Assembly (NCBI GenBank): GCA_001442985.1
Contig: LDYB01000018.1
Coordinates: 1-64,000 of the forward strand
From: Armatimonadetes bacterium DC
GTDB lineage: Bacteria > Armatimonadota > Fimbriimonadia > Fimbriimonadales > GBS-DC
Direction: 5' to 3'
DNA: 64,000 bases
Below are positions 55,493-64,000 of this stretch, piece after piece (within the stretch, counting starts at the first letter, position 1; every line of letters starts with the position of its first letter). Made by a program: the position numbers and the translations under genes. The notes beneath the pieces are model-generated. The model worked only from the letters and a program-made list of their open reading frames with translations, ran no database searches and was not told the origin of the DNA.

Positions 55493-56248
55493 TTATCGGG
55501 CGCGTGCGAGAATCTGCGCCAGCTGCTCTAAGGCGTCCACCAGCCGGGGCGATTCGCGCAAAAAGATATCGGGGTTTACCTCATACACCTGCTGTTTCTG
55601 CACGGCGGGCGTGCGTCGCCAGCGGGAGTCTTTCAGCAGGCTGGCTTTACCTTCGCCTGTGAGAATCACCACTTCGGGCTGGCTGGCAAGCGCCGTTTCC
55701 AGACTCACCGCGCGAAACCCCGCAAACGCCCTGCCCAGCGCATTCTCGCCGCCTGCCAGCCGAATCAGCGTGTCGGCAAAGGTCTCGCGCCCCGATGCCC
55801 ACAGCGGCTCCAGAGAAATGGCAAACAGCACGCGGGGGCGCCGTCGCCGCTGACGGGTGTTCGCCGCCACCCGATTCACACGCTCCTGCAGCCGGCTCAC
55901 CACCCGGCGCGCCTGCGATTCCACGCCACAGGTGCGCCCCAGCGCGAGCATAAAATCAAACAGTTTCTCAAAGGTGTTCGGGTTTGCGCTCATCACGCGC
56001 AGCCCGAGCCGCTGGAGAGTCGGAATCACGCGCGCGTTCAGCACCGCATGCGCCACCACCAGATCGGGCTTGAGGGCGACCACCTTTTCGGGGCTGATGT
56101 TCGCATCGCCCACTTTGGGCTTCTGACGCGCCTCTGGGGGGTAGTTACAGAGCGCCGTAACGCCCACCACACGCCTGCCCAGACCGAGCGCATAGAGAAT
56201 CTCGGTCATGGAAGGCGCCAGCGAGACGATGCGTTCAATCGGTTTCAT
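55493..56248 (-). CDS. BtuF-like cobalamin/iron-chelate-binding fold protein without signal peptide
   Basis: 251 residues. IVSLAPSMTEILYALGLGRRVVGVT and CNYPPEA at the start, then KPDLVVA, are typical of periplasmic BtuF-type proteins. The frame starts directly at the mature fold (MKPIERIVSLAPS), so no export signal is seen. It overlaps rph (ATGA), and no permease or ATPase adjoins. It may be cytoplasmic, or a domain with another role. Confidence 0.8.
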   Translation of the reverse strand: MKPIERIVSLAPSMTEILYALGLGRRVVGVTALCNYPPEARQKPKVGDANISPEKVVALKPDLVVAHAVLNARVIPTLQRLGLRVMSANPNTFEKLFDFMLALGRTCGVESQARRVVSRLQERVNRVAANTRQRRRRPRVLFAISLEPLWASGRETFADTLIRLAGGENALGRAFAGFRAVSLETALASQPEVVILTGEGKASLLKDSRWRRTPAVQKQQVYEVNPDIFLRESPRLVDALEQLAQILARAR

Positions 56249-56979
56249 CGCAGAAGCGGGGCTAACGCCTGTTCCTGAACTTTAAAAATCTCGTTCAAGC
56301 CCACCTGTGCCAGGTCCAGCAGGCGCAGCAGGCGCTCGCGCGAGAAGGGCGTGCCCTCCGCCGTGCCCTGCACCTCCACATAGCGCCCCTGATGGGTCAT
56401 CACCACATTCATATCCACCGACGCCTGCACATCTTCCTCGTAGCACAGGTCCAGCAGTTCCATGTTGCGCACGACGCCGACGCTCACTGCCGCCACGCGC
56501 TCCTGAAACGGCATACGGCTCATATAGCCCTGCTCAATCATCCAGCGGCAGGCATCCACAAACGCCACGAAACCGCCCGTCACGCAGGCGGTGCGCGTGC
56601 CGCCATCCGCCTGAATCACATCGCAGTCCAGCGTGATGGTGCGCTCGCCAAGCTGAGACAAATCCACCACCGCGCGGATGGCGCGTCCGATCAGGCGCTG
56701 GATTTCCATCGTGCGTCCTGTGGGGGCGCCGCGCGTGACTTCGCGCGCACTGCGCTGCTTGCCCGCGCGGGGAATCATGCTATACTCGGCTGTAATCCAG
56801 CCCTGACCCGTGCCTTTCAAAAACGGCGGCACCTTATCTTCCACCGTCGCCGTAATCACCACATGCGTGTTGCCCATCTTGATCAGGCACGAGCCTTCCG
56901 CGTAAGGGTGGAACCCACACTCAATCTGAATCGGGCGAATTTCATTCGGCGCTCTGCCATCGACTCTTCGGTTCGTCAT
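56245..56979 (-). CDS. rph: Ribonuclease PH
   Basis: 244 residues. RVDGRAPNEIRPI, GNTHVVITATVEDKVPPFLKG, EYSMIPRA, GRTMEIQRLIGRAIRAVVD and DCDVIQADGGTRTA are all present. It trims tRNA 3' ends with phosphate. TATCCT (56993-56988) ends 8 nt before the ATG, in inverted arrangement with the map promoter. Confidence 0.96.
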   Translation of the reverse strand: MTNRRVDGRAPNEIRPIQIECGFHPYAEGSCLIKMGNTHVVITATVEDKVPPFLKGTGQGWITAEYSMIPRAGKQRSAREVTRGAPTGRTMEIQRLIGRAIRAVVDLSQLGERTITLDCDVIQADGGTRTACVTGGFVAFVDACRWMIEQGYMSRMPFQERVAAVSVGVVRNMELLDLCYEEDVQASVDMNVVMTHQGRYVEVQGTAEGTPFSRERLLRLLDLAQVGLNEIFKVQEQALAPLLR

Positions 56980-57038
56980 CGGCGTATAGGATACCCTATT
57001 CGGGCGTTTCGGGTATCCTCATGGGGGACGCAACAGCG

Positions 57039-57797
57039 ATGAGTCAGATTCGTTTGAAAACCCCATTTGAGGTAGAGCGCATCCGCAAAGCGGGGCGAAT
57101 CGCCGCGCGCGTGCTGCGGGCATGCAAGGAGGCGATTGAGCCGAACCGCACGACCGCAGGCGAACTGAACGCGCTGGCGGAACGGCTGGTGCTGGAGATG
57201 GGCGGCTTCCCCGCGTTCAAGGGCTACCGCCTGTATCCCGGGGTGTTGTGCGTTTCTATCAACGAGCAGATTGTGCATGGCTTGCCCGATGGGCGCGTCA
57301 TTCGGGAGGGCGATATTGTGTCGCTCGATATCGGCGTGTTCTATGAGGGTTTCTGCTGCGACACGGCGATTACCGTGATTGCAGGGCACACCGATTACCA
57401 GCGCAAGCGCCTGGTACGCTACACCGAAGAGGCGCTCCGTGTGGGGATTGAACATGCACGCCCCGGCAACACCACCGGCGACATCAGCTACGCGATTGAA
57501 TCGTATGTGAAGCAGGGGGGCTTCCAGCCCGCACAGGGGCTGGCAGGGCACGGCGTGGGGCGATTCCTCCACGAGATGCCCGACATCCCCAACTGGGGCA
57601 TGCAACCGGGCAAAGGCGTCAAACTGCAGCCCGGCATGGTGCTGGCGATTGAACCGATGATTGTGATGGGCAGCCCCGAAGTGGAAATTGCCGACGACCA
57701 CTGGGCAATCATCACGCGCGACCGCAAACCTGCCGCCCACTTCGAACACACCGTGCTGGTCACCGAAAATGGTGCAGAAATCCTGACCATCGAGTAA
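57039..57797 (+). CDS. map: Methionine aminopeptidase, type I
   Basis: 252 residues from ATG 57039 (ATG 57021 lies too close to the TATCCT box at 57014-57019). Metal ligands: [17 protein letters not shown] (two aspartates), [16 protein letters not shown] and FEHTVLV. It removes initiator methionine. It stands ahead of infA as in many translation operons. Confidence 0.95.
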   Translation: MSQIRLKTPFEVERIRKAGRIAARVLRACKEAIEPNRTTAGELNALAERLVLEMGGFPAFKGYRLYPGVLCVSINEQIVHGLPDGRVIREGDIVSLDIGVFYEGFCCDTAITVIAGHTDYQRKRLVRYTEEALRVGIEHARPGNTTGDISYAIESYVKQGGFQPAQGLAGHGVGRFLHEMPDIPNWGMQPGKGVKLQPGMVLAIEPMIVMGSPEVEIADDHWAIITRDRKPAAHFEHTVLVTENGAEILTIE

Positions 57798-57819
57798 AAT
57801 ATTAATTGGAGGTGATGCG

Positions 57820-58047
57820 ATGGCGAAGACCGAAGGTAAAGAGATCGAAGTGGAAGGCACCGTCGTGGAGTGTCTGCCGAACACCACTTTCAAGGTGGAA
57901 ATCGAAGGCGGACATACGGTTCTCGCGCATCTGTCGGGCAAGATGCGAATTAACTTCATTCGCATTCTGCCAGGCGACCGCGTGAAGGTGGCGCTTTCGC
58001 CCTACGATCTCACACGCGGGCGAATCGTGTACCGTTATCGCTCTTAA
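57820..58047 (+). CDS. infA: Translation initiation factor IF-1
   Basis: 75 residues: [20 protein letters not shown] and [22 protein letters not shown], the OB-fold of IF-1. TTGGAGGTGATG precedes the ATG, 22 bp after map. Confidence 0.97.
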   Translation: MAKTEGKEIEVEGTVVECLPNTTFKVEIEGGHTVLAHLSGKMRINFIRILPGDRVKVALSPYDLTRGRIVYRYRS

Positions 58048-58136
58048 AGCACGGCACGGTCTGACGGCACCGGCGCTCGGCAGTGGAGAGGCGGCGTCTC
58101 CTGCCGGGGCGATTCGCAATTGATGTCGTGATAGGG

Positions 58137-58142
58137 TATAAT
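58137..58142 (+). promoter_or_regulatory. -10 box ahead of rpmJ
   Basis: GGGTATAAT with TTCGCA 18 bp upstream (58113-58118). It can restart transcription for the ribosomal protein/rpoA operon. Confidence 0.6.
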
Positions 58143-58187
58143 ATCCCCCCGCGAGCATCGCATGCGCTCGCGAACGAGGTGAAGACC

Positions 58188-58301
58188 ATGAAAGTGCGAG
58201 CATCGGTGAAAAAAATGTGCGCCAAATGCAAGATTATCCGGCGCAAGGGGGTTGTTCGCGTCATCTGCGAGAACCCCAAGCATAAACAGCGCCAGGGTTA
58301 G
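58188..58301 (+). CDS. rpmJ: Ribosomal protein bL36
   Basis: 37 residues: [20 protein letters not shown] with CxxC, then C and H completing a zinc site (CENPKH). GAGGTGAAG precedes the ATG. Confidence 0.97.
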   Translation: MKVRASVKKMCAKCKIIRRKGVVRVICENPKHKQRQG

Positions 58302-58312
58302 GAGGAAAACGC

Positions 58313-58696
58313 ATGGCTCGTATTGCAGGTGTGGATTTACCACGCGATCGGAAAATCGAGTACGCCCTGCCCGTGATTTTCGGGATTGGGCTGAGTTCGG
58401 CACGCAAAATTCTGGCAAAAACGGGGATTGACCCCAACAAGCGCGTCCGCGAGCTGACCGAAGAGGAAGTCGCCCGCCTGCGCGCGGAGATCGAAAACAA
58501 CTACACCATCGAAGGCGACCTCCGCCGCGAAATCCAGATGAACATCCGGCGATTGATCGAAATCGGCTGCTATCGCGGCATGCGCCACCGCCGCGGACTG
58601 CCCGTGCGCGGGCAACGCACCCGCACCAACGCCCGCACCCGCAAGGGTCCCAAGAAGACGGTCAGCACCGGGCGACGCCGCAAAGCCAAGAAGTAA
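58313..58696 (+). CDS. rpsM: Ribosomal protein uS13
   Basis: 127 residues. [28 protein letters not shown] (helix-hairpin-helix) and [24 protein letters not shown] upstream; binds 16S rRNA in the small-subunit head. Confidence 0.97.
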   Translation: MARIAGVDLPRDRKIEYALPVIFGIGLSSARKILAKTGIDPNKRVRELTEEEVARLRAEIENNYTIEGDLRREIQMNIRRLIEIGCYRGMRHRRGLPVRGQRTRTNARTRKGPKKTVSTGRRRKAKK

Positions 58697-58708
58697 AGGG
58701 AGACGCCT

Positions 58709-59104
58709 ATGGCACGCAAATCAACGGGCAAAACACAGGTCAAAAAAGAACGCAAAAATGTGGTGCATGGGGTTGCGCATATTCAGGCAACCTTCAACAA
58801 CACGATTGTCACCATCACCGACCAGCAGGGCAATGTGCTGTCCTGGGCAAGTGGCGGCACAGTGGGGTTCAAAGGCACCAAGAAGGGTACGCCCTTCGCG
58901 GCACAGCTGGCAGCCGAACGCGCCGCACGCGTCGCGATGGAACACGGCATGCGCAAAGTCGATGTGGAAGTCAAAGGTCCCGGACCCGGACGCGAGACCG
59001 CCATCCGCTCGCTCCAGGCGGCGGGACTGGAGATCCTCAGCATCAAAGATGTCACCCCTGTGCCCCATAACGGATGCCGACCGCCCAAACGACGGCGTGT
59101 GTAA
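58709..59104 (+). CDS. rpsK: Ribosomal protein uS11
   Basis: 131 residues. [36 protein letters not shown] and [18 protein letters not shown], the conserved tail. Platform protein of the small subunit. Confidence 0.97.
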   Translation: MARKSTGKTQVKKERKNVVHGVAHIQATFNNTIVTITDQQGNVLSWASGGTVGFKGTKKGTPFAAQLAAERAARVAMEHGMRKVDVEVKGPGPGRETAIRSLQAAGLEILSIKDVTPVPHNGCRPPKRRRV

Positions 59105-59122
59105 CGAAGGAGGAACGCAAGT

Positions 59123-59761
59123 ATGTCTGTTATCTGGGATTCGAAGTGTAGCATGTGCCGACGCGCGGGCGAGAAACTGTTTCTCAAAGGCGACCGCTGC
59201 TACACCAAAAAGTGCGCCTTAGAACGCCGCAACTATCCGCCCGGTCAGCACGGTCCCCGCACGCGCGACCGAAAAATGAGTGAGTACGGCGAGCAGCTCC
59301 GCGAGAAGCAGAAGCTGCGCCAGATGTATCAGATTCGAGAGGCGCAGTTCCGACGCTATGTCGAAAACGCCCAGCGCGCCCGCGGCGTCACGGGCGAAGT
59401 GCTGATGCGCCAGCTCGAAATGCGACTCGATAATGTGATCTATCGCCTGGGGTTCGCCGTCTCACGCGGTCAAGCCCGACAGATGGTCTCGCACCGATTC
59501 TTCACGGTCAACGGGCGCCGTGTGAACATCCCCTCCTATCAGGTGCGCCCGGGCGATGTGATCGAGATGCACGAGTCGAAGCGTGGCACCACACTGGGCA
59601 AGGAAGCGCTGGCTCGCGCCGCGCAAGCCGACGGGCAGCGCCCCGCATGGCTCCAGTACGACCCGAACCGCCTGCAGGCGACCGTCGTCCGCGCCCCCGA
59701 AGCAGACGACATCCAGACCCCTGTCGACCTGCAGAAAATCATCGAGTTCTATAGCCGATAA
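59123..59761 (+). CDS. rpsD: Ribosomal protein uS4, zinc-binding form
   Basis: 212 residues. An N-terminal four-cysteine motif (CSMC at 10-13, C...C near 27-32) marks the zinc (C+) type. The S4 RNA-binding domain is RLDNVIYRLGFAVSRGQARQ. GAAGGAGG precedes the ATG. Confidence 0.97.
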   Translation: MSVIWDSKCSMCRRAGEKLFLKGDRCYTKKCALERRNYPPGQHGPRTRDRKMSEYGEQLREKQKLRQMYQIREAQFRRYVENAQRARGVTGEVLMRQLEMRLDNVIYRLGFAVSRGQARQMVSHRFFTVNGRRVNIPSYQVRPGDVIEMHESKRGTTLGKEALARAAQADGQRPAWLQYDPNRLQATVVRAPEADDIQTPVDLQKIIEFYSR

Positions 59762-59775
59762 GGAGGCACGCTGGA

Positions 59776-60750
59776 ATGGTTCTTGATATGATTGAAACCC
59801 ATGTACGGGTGGTGCGCGCCGATCAGCACTACGGCAAGTTCGAAATCGAACCGCTGGAGCGGGGCTACGGCACCACGCTGGGGAACGCCCTGCGCCGCGT
59901 GCTGCTCTCGTCCATCCCCGGCTATGCCGTCACCAGCATCCGCATCGAGGGGGTGCTGAGCGAGTTTGAGCCGATCCCGGGCGTTAAAGAAGACACTGTC
60001 CACTTTTTGTTGAACCTCAAAAACCTCGCCTTGCGCCCCACCACGGCGCAGCCGCGCGACCGCTATACCCTGCGCCTGAACCGACAGGGACCGGGTGTCG
60101 TTCACGCTGTGGATATTGAGTGTCCTGCCGACCTGGAGATTGTGAACCCTGAGCTGTATCTTGCCACGCTTAGCGACCCCAGCGCGCAGCTGAATGCGGA
60201 AATTGTTGTGGAGCGCGGGCGCGGCTATGTGCCCGCTGTCAAACCGGAACGCACGCGCGGCGTCATCGGCGAAATCCGTACCAGCGCCCTCTTCACGCCT
60301 GTCACCAAAGTCAACTTCCTCGTGGAGCCGACGCTGGTGGGCGACCGCACCGACTTCGATCGGCTCATTCTGGAAGTGTGGACGAACGGCGCCATCCATC
60401 CCCGCGAGGCAGTCGCTCAGGCAGCCGAAATCCTGCGCGACCACTTCAGCCGCATCATGGCGCTGGGCAGCGAGGAGGAACTGGGCGCGTTCGAATCGCC
60501 CGAACCGCCGCCCGGCGTGCCCCTCAATGTGCCCGACCGCCCGCTGGAAGAGATGGGCTTCTCCACGCGCGTGCTGAACGCCCTGCGAAGCGCACGCATC
60601 ACCACCCTCTACCGATTGCTGAGCAAAACCGAGCAGGAACTCCGCAGTATTCGCAACTTCGGAGATAACGCTCTCAGAGAGGTGGAGGAAAAACTCGCCT
60701 CGATGGGGCTGAGCCTGCAAAAATCGTCAAGGAGGCGAAGTCAGTCATGA
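59776..60750 (+). CDS. rpoA: RNA polymerase alpha subunit
   Basis: 324 residues. N-terminal assembly domain (1-235: [26 protein letters not shown]) and C-terminal domain (about 250-310: [36 protein letters not shown]). Stop overlaps rplQ (ATGA). Confidence 0.97.
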   Translation: MVLDMIETHVRVVRADQHYGKFEIEPLERGYGTTLGNALRRVLLSSIPGYAVTSIRIEGVLSEFEPIPGVKEDTVHFLLNLKNLALRPTTAQPRDRYTLRLNRQGPGVVHAVDIECPADLEIVNPELYLATLSDPSAQLNAEIVVERGRGYVPAVKPERTRGVIGEIRTSALFTPVTKVNFLVEPTLVGDRTDFDRLILEVWTNGAIHPREAVAQAAEILRDHFSRIMALGSEEELGAFESPEPPPGVPLNVPDRPLEEMGFSTRVLNALRSARITTLYRLLSKTEQELRSIRNFGDNALREVEEKLASMGLSLQKSSRRRSQS

Positions 60751-61100
60751 ACCACGGAGCAGGATACCGCAAGTTAGGACGCCCCAGCGACCATCGGCTC
60801 TCGATGTTGCGCAATCTCGTGCGCTCTTTATTTATGCACGAGCGCATCGAGACCACCGTGACCCGCGCTAAAGAGGCGCGCCGACTCGCCGAGCAGATGA
60901 TTACCTTAGCCAAGCAGAACACGCTACACGCGCGGCGTCAGGCACGGGCGTTCCTGAACGACGAAAGTCTGGTCAAACATCTGTTCGACAATATTGCGCC
61001 GCGCTATCGGGAGCGTCAGGGTGGCTACACCCGTATCGTGCGGGTGAGCCGACGCCGCGGCGACGGCGTGGAAACCGCCGTGCTGGAACTCGTTGAGTAG
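60747..61100 (+). CDS. rplQ: Ribosomal protein bL17
   Basis: 117 residues. [39 protein letters not shown] and [15 protein letters not shown]. The ATG overlaps the rpoA stop; GGAGG lies inside rpoA. Confidence 0.97.
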   Translation: MNHGAGYRKLGRPSDHRLSMLRNLVRSLFMHERIETTVTRAKEARRLAEQMITLAKQNTLHARRQARAFLNDESLVKHLFDNIAPRYRERQGGYTRIVRVSRRRGDGVETAVLELVE

Positions 61101-61103
61101 GGT

Positions 61104-61925
61104 ATGCGCAATGTGCGACTGCTGGTGGAATACGACGGCACGCTGTTTCACGGGTTCGCCCGTCAGCACGGGATGCGCACCGTGCAAGGCGTGCTGGAAT
61201 CGTGCCTGCAGTCGCTGCTTGACGAACCGATTCAGGTGGTGGGCGCCAGCCGTACCGACGCTGGCGTGCATGCACGGGGGCAGGTTGTGAACTTCCACAC
61301 CACGCGCCCCGTGCCCCTGAGCGCCCTGCACCGCGCGCTCAACCGCCGATTGCCCGACGATCTCAAAGTGCGGAGCGCCCGTGCCGTCGCGCCCGACTTC
61401 CACGCACGCCATTCCGCCTATAGCCGCGAGTATCATTACCTGCTCTATCAGCAGGAACACCCCTCCGTGTGGCGCATCCGCTACGCATGGCATTATCCCT
61501 ATCCCTTAGACCGCGAGCGCATGGCGGAAGCGCTCAAACAAATTGAGGGCGTCCACGACTTCCGCCCTTTCTCGGTCAAGACTCCCCCTGACGCCAACAC
61601 CGTCCGTGCGCTTTACCGAACCGCCGTAGAACCCACACGCGACGGAACTCGAATCGTGCTGGAAGGGAGCGCGTTTTTACGCGGCATGGTGCGCCTGATT
61701 GTGGGCGCGCTGACTCTGGTAGGGCGAGGCGAGCGCCCTGTCTCATTTCTCCGGGAGATGATAGACAATCCCCCTGAACGCCCGTTCACGCAGATGGCGC
61801 CCCCACAGGGGCTGTATCTGATTCGGGTAAAATATAAACCCAGCCCGCAAGGCATAGAAAAACACGAACTGGAAAATGGAGGCGAAACCGACGATGCAAC
61901 GCACCTACACAGCCAAGCCGAGTGA
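61104..61925 (+). CDS. truA: tRNA pseudouridine(38-40) synthase
   Basis: 273 residues. YDGTLFHGFARQ, the catalytic D52 in ASRTDAGVHARGQV, and FLRGMVRLIVGAL. It follows rplQ by 3 bp. Its last ten codons overlap the start of rplM in another frame, which is unusually long for this operon. Confidence 0.96.
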   Translation: MRNVRLLVEYDGTLFHGFARQHGMRTVQGVLESCLQSLLDEPIQVVGASRTDAGVHARGQVVNFHTTRPVPLSALHRALNRRLPDDLKVRSARAVAPDFHARHSAYSREYHYLLYQQEHPSVWRIRYAWHYPYPLDRERMAEALKQIEGVHDFRPFSVKTPPDANTVRALYRTAVEPTRDGTRIVLEGSAFLRGMVRLIVGALTLVGRGERPVSFLREMIDNPPERPFTQMAPPQGLYLIRVKYKPSPQGIEKHELENGGETDDATHLHSQAE

Positions 61926-62322
61926 TATTAAGCGCACATGGTGGGTGATTGACGCGGCAGGCAAACCCGCCGGGCGCGTCGCCGCCCAGGTGGCACGCCT
62001 GCTGCAGGGCAAGCACAAGCCCATCTATACCCCCCATATGGATGTGGGCGACCATGTGATTGTGCTGAACGCCGATAAAGTGGTGTTTACAGGGAAAAAG
62101 ACACAGGAAGTTCTCTATCATCACACGATGCACCCTGGGGGGCTGCGCGCCTACACCCGCGAGAAGCTGATGACCGAGAAGCCCGAAAAGATGATGCGGC
62201 GCGTCATCAGCGGGATGTTGCCCAAAAATAAGCTCCGGGCGCGAATGCTGAAGCGTCTGCGCATCTTCGCGGGCAGCGAGCATGTGCATCAGGCGCAGAA
62301 GCCCCAGCCCTACGAGATTTAA
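61894..62322 (+). CDS. rplM: Ribosomal protein uL13
   Basis: 142 residues from ATG 61894 (MQRTYTAKPSDIKRTWWVID). GDHVIVLNADKVVFTGKK and RVISGMLPKNKLRARMLKRL follow. It begins within truA, 32 nt before that stop. GGAGGCG lies about 11 nt upstream. Confidence 0.96.
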   Translation: MQRTYTAKPSDIKRTWWVIDAAGKPAGRVAAQVARLLQGKHKPIYTPHMDVGDHVIVLNADKVVFTGKKTQEVLYHHTMHPGGLRAYTREKLMTEKPEKMMRRVISGMLPKNKLRARMLKRLRIFAGSEHVHQAQKPQPYEI

Positions 62323-62335
62323 GTGAGGTGACCTT

Positions 62336-62731
62336 ATGGAAGAACCGATTCGCTATTATGCTACAGGGCGTCGGAAGACGGCAAGTGCGCGTGTGTGGCT
62401 GATGCCGGGCACGGGCAAAATCACCATCAACGGGCGCGAGGCGTCGGAATATCTGCGGCGGCTCGCGCTGGAGCGCCTCGTGCAGCAGCCCCTGCGCCTG
62501 CTCGGTCTGGAAGGGCAGTACGATGTGAAAGCCACCGTGCGCGGGGGTGGCATCTCAGGGCAGGCAGGCGCGATCCGACACGGGATCGCCCGCGCCCTGC
62601 TGCAGGTCAACCCTGAGTTCCGCTTGACGCTGAAGCAGGCTGGCTTGCTCACACGCGACGCCCGCGAAAAGGAGCGCAAGAAGTACGGACGCCACGGCGC
62701 ACGCCGCGGCTTCCAGTATGTAAAACGCTGA
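62336..62731 (+). CDS. rpsI: Ribosomal protein uS9
   Basis: 131 residues. [33 protein letters not shown] and the basic tail [20 protein letters not shown] ending KR. GAGGTGACC precedes the ATG, 13 bp after rplM. Confidence 0.97.
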   Translation: MEEPIRYYATGRRKTASARVWLMPGTGKITINGREASEYLRRLALERLVQQPLRLLGLEGQYDVKATVRGGGISGQAGAIRHGIARALLQVNPEFRLTLKQAGLLTRDAREKERKKYGRHGARRGFQYVKR

Positions 62732-62737
62732 AGCCCT

Positions 62738-64000
62738 ATGCGAATTGCGCTGGTGGGCAGTGGCGGACGCGAGCATGCGCTGGCGTGGCGCATCGCGCAA
62801 AGTCCGCACTGCTCCCAGCTGTTCGCCCTGCCCGGCAACGGCGGTATCGCCCAGATTGCCGAATGTGTGCCCCTTGCCCCCAGAGCCATCCCTGAAATCG
62901 TGCAGTTTGCCAGAGACCAGCGCGTGGAGCTGGTCGTGGTGGGACCTGAGTCGCCGCTGATTGCGGGGCTGGCGGACGCTTTGGCGGAGGCAGGCATCCC
63001 GTGCTTTGGACCGCGCCGCGCCGCCGCGATGCTGGAAGGTAGCAAAGCGTTCGCCAAGCAACTGATGGCGCAGGCGGGCGTGCCCACGGCACCGTTTGCG
63101 GTGTTTGACCAGCCTGAAGAGGCAAGAGCCTACCTGCGTCAGCATTTCGCCGCCCAGCCTATGGTGGTCAAGGCAGACGGCGAGGCGCTGGGCAAAGGAG
63201 TCTTCGTGTGTGAAACGCTCGCCGATGCGCTGGACGCCGTGGAGTTCCTCATGGAACAGCGCGGGCTGGGCGAGGCAGGCGCGCGTGTGGTGATCGAGCA
63301 ACGCCTTTACGGGCGCGAGCTTTCCTTGCTCTGCTTCACCGACAGCACGCACGCTGAGCCGATGCCCCCCGTGCGCGACTATAAACGCGCGTTTGACGGC
63401 AACCGCGGTCCCAACACGGGCGGGATGGGCTGCTACACACCGCCCCCCGACGCCACGCCCGACATCCTGCAAAAAGCCTACGAGCAAATCGTCCTCCCCA
63501 CGCTGCGCACGATGGCGGAACGCGGCACTCCCTATCAGGGGGTGCTGTATGCAGGGCTGATGATCAGCGACGGTCAGCCTTACACGCTGGAGTTCAACTG
63601 CCGTTTCGGCGACCCCGAAACCCAGACGCTGATGCCCCTGCTGGAAAGCGACCTCGTGGAGGTGATGCTGGCGAGTATTGAGGGACGCCTGCGCGAAGCG
63701 CGCCCCCAGTTCGCCTCACGGTGCGCCGTGTGTGTGGTGCTGGCTTCGGGCGGCTATCCGGGGTCATATCGCACAGGCTTCCCGATAGAGGGGCTTGAAA
63801 CCGTTGCCCAGATGCCCGATGTGGTGCTGTTCCACGCGGGCACGGCGTTCGAATCGGGGCGCTATCTCACGGCGGGCGGGCGCGTGCTGAATGTGGTCGG
63901 ACTGGGCGAAACCATTGAACAAGCACGCCAGCGTGCCTACGAAGCGGTCGCCCAGATTCACTTTGAGGGCATGCACTACCGCACTGATATTGCGCTGAAC
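62738..64000 (+). CDS. purD: Phosphoribosylamine-glycine ligase (3' end outside the window)
   Basis: 421 codons are visible, nearly the whole protein, running off the edge without a stop. GSGGREHALAW (7-17), VVGPESPLIAGL, the ATP-grasp GSKAFAK and VVKADGEALGKGV, RGPNTGGMGCY and FNCRFGDPETQ are typical PurD motifs. It makes GAR in purine synthesis. It follows rpsI by 6 bp. Confidence 0.95.
   Translation, partial: MRIALVGSGGREHALAWRIAQSPHCSQLFALPGNGGIAQIAECVPLAPRAIPEIVQFARDQRVELVVVGPESPLIAGLADALAEAGIPCFGPRRAAAMLEGSKAFAKQLMAQAGVPTAPFAVFDQPEEARAYLRQHFAAQPMVVKADGEALGKGVFVCETLADALDAVEFLMEQRGLGEAGARVVIEQRLYGRELSLLCFTDSTHAEPMPPVRDYKRAFDGNRGPNTGGMGCYTPPPDATPDILQKAYEQIVLPTLRTMAERGTPYQGVLYAGLMISDGQPYTLEFNCRFGDPETQTLMPLLESDLVEVMLASIEGRLREARPQFASRCAVCVVLASGGYPGSYRTGFPIEGLETVAQMPDVVLFHAGTAFESGRYLTAGGRVLNVVGLGETIEQARQRAYEAVAQIHFEGMHYRTDIALN

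Overview
The window looks like chromosomal DNA of a GC-rich diderm bacterium, most probably a thermophilic member of Armatimonadota. Two secreted pilin-like proteins carry a DUF1559 N-terminus with the FPVFAQAR-x-KARQT signature that I associate with that phylum. An SLH-domain porin, an Lnt-like acyltransferase, a LolA-like protein and an LpxL-family acyltransferase imply an outer membrane with lipoproteins. MqnE implies menaquinone synthesis by the futalosine route. Taxonomy and lifestyle are inferences; no rRNA gene is present.

Layout. 1-3.7 kb: a possibly slippage-prone exported-protein start, a SigH-like sigma factor, a PLP decarboxylase and a dienelactone-hydrolase-like enzyme. 3.9-10.4 kb: Lnt-like protein, AnmK and two convergent acyl-CoA dehydrogenases. 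10.1-17.5 kb: DUF3006, PolX, SLH porin, an MFS-HEAT fusion and a lipoprotein. 17.7-20.2 kb: zinc-ribbon protein, def-fmt (fmt apparently starts at CTG) and an SRAP protein. 20.4-25.7 kb, minus strand: a YhaN/YhaO-like (SbcCD-like) pair, then grpE-glmM. 25.8-28.9 kb: palindromic repeats and a 38-repeat CRISPR array without cas genes, read right to left from a promoter at 28.70-28.73 kb. 28.9-33.2 kb: ceramidase-like and GH42-like proteins. 33.2-33.4 kb: two tRNA-Arg genes. 33.5-38.6 kb: MqnE, a large membrane protein and a PDZ-M28 peptidase. 38.7-43.4 kb: a MITE-disrupted mntA-hepT module, gyrB and prkA. 43.7-55.3 kb: Uma2, LolA-like, TIM-barrel, PQQ-type dehydrogenase with dockerin, SrlD-like SDR, acyltransferase, two prepilins, DUF1854, PmoA-like and a two-subunit sodium symporter. 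55.4-64 kb: tRNA-Asn, BtuF-like, rph, then map-infA-rpmJ-rpsM-rpsK-rpsD-rpoA-rplQ-truA-rplM-rpsI-purD.

Two themes cut across the window. First, promoters share a clear grammar: a -10 box preceded by GG or GGGG, often 18 bp from the -35. At eight genes the -10 lies only 6-8 nt before the start codon, which predicts leaderless mRNAs. Second, there are several small non-coding elements, each built of terminal inverted repeats enclosing two back-to-back hairpins. One, 138 bp long, interrupts a hepT toxin remnant with a 10-bp target duplication and restores the reading frame when excised in silico. Another, 164 bp long, has 15-bp terminal repeats and a 5-bp duplication. A related copy sits at the distal end of the CRISPR array and itself contains a further nested palindrome. 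This family of double-hairpin elements is my best candidate for something undescribed.
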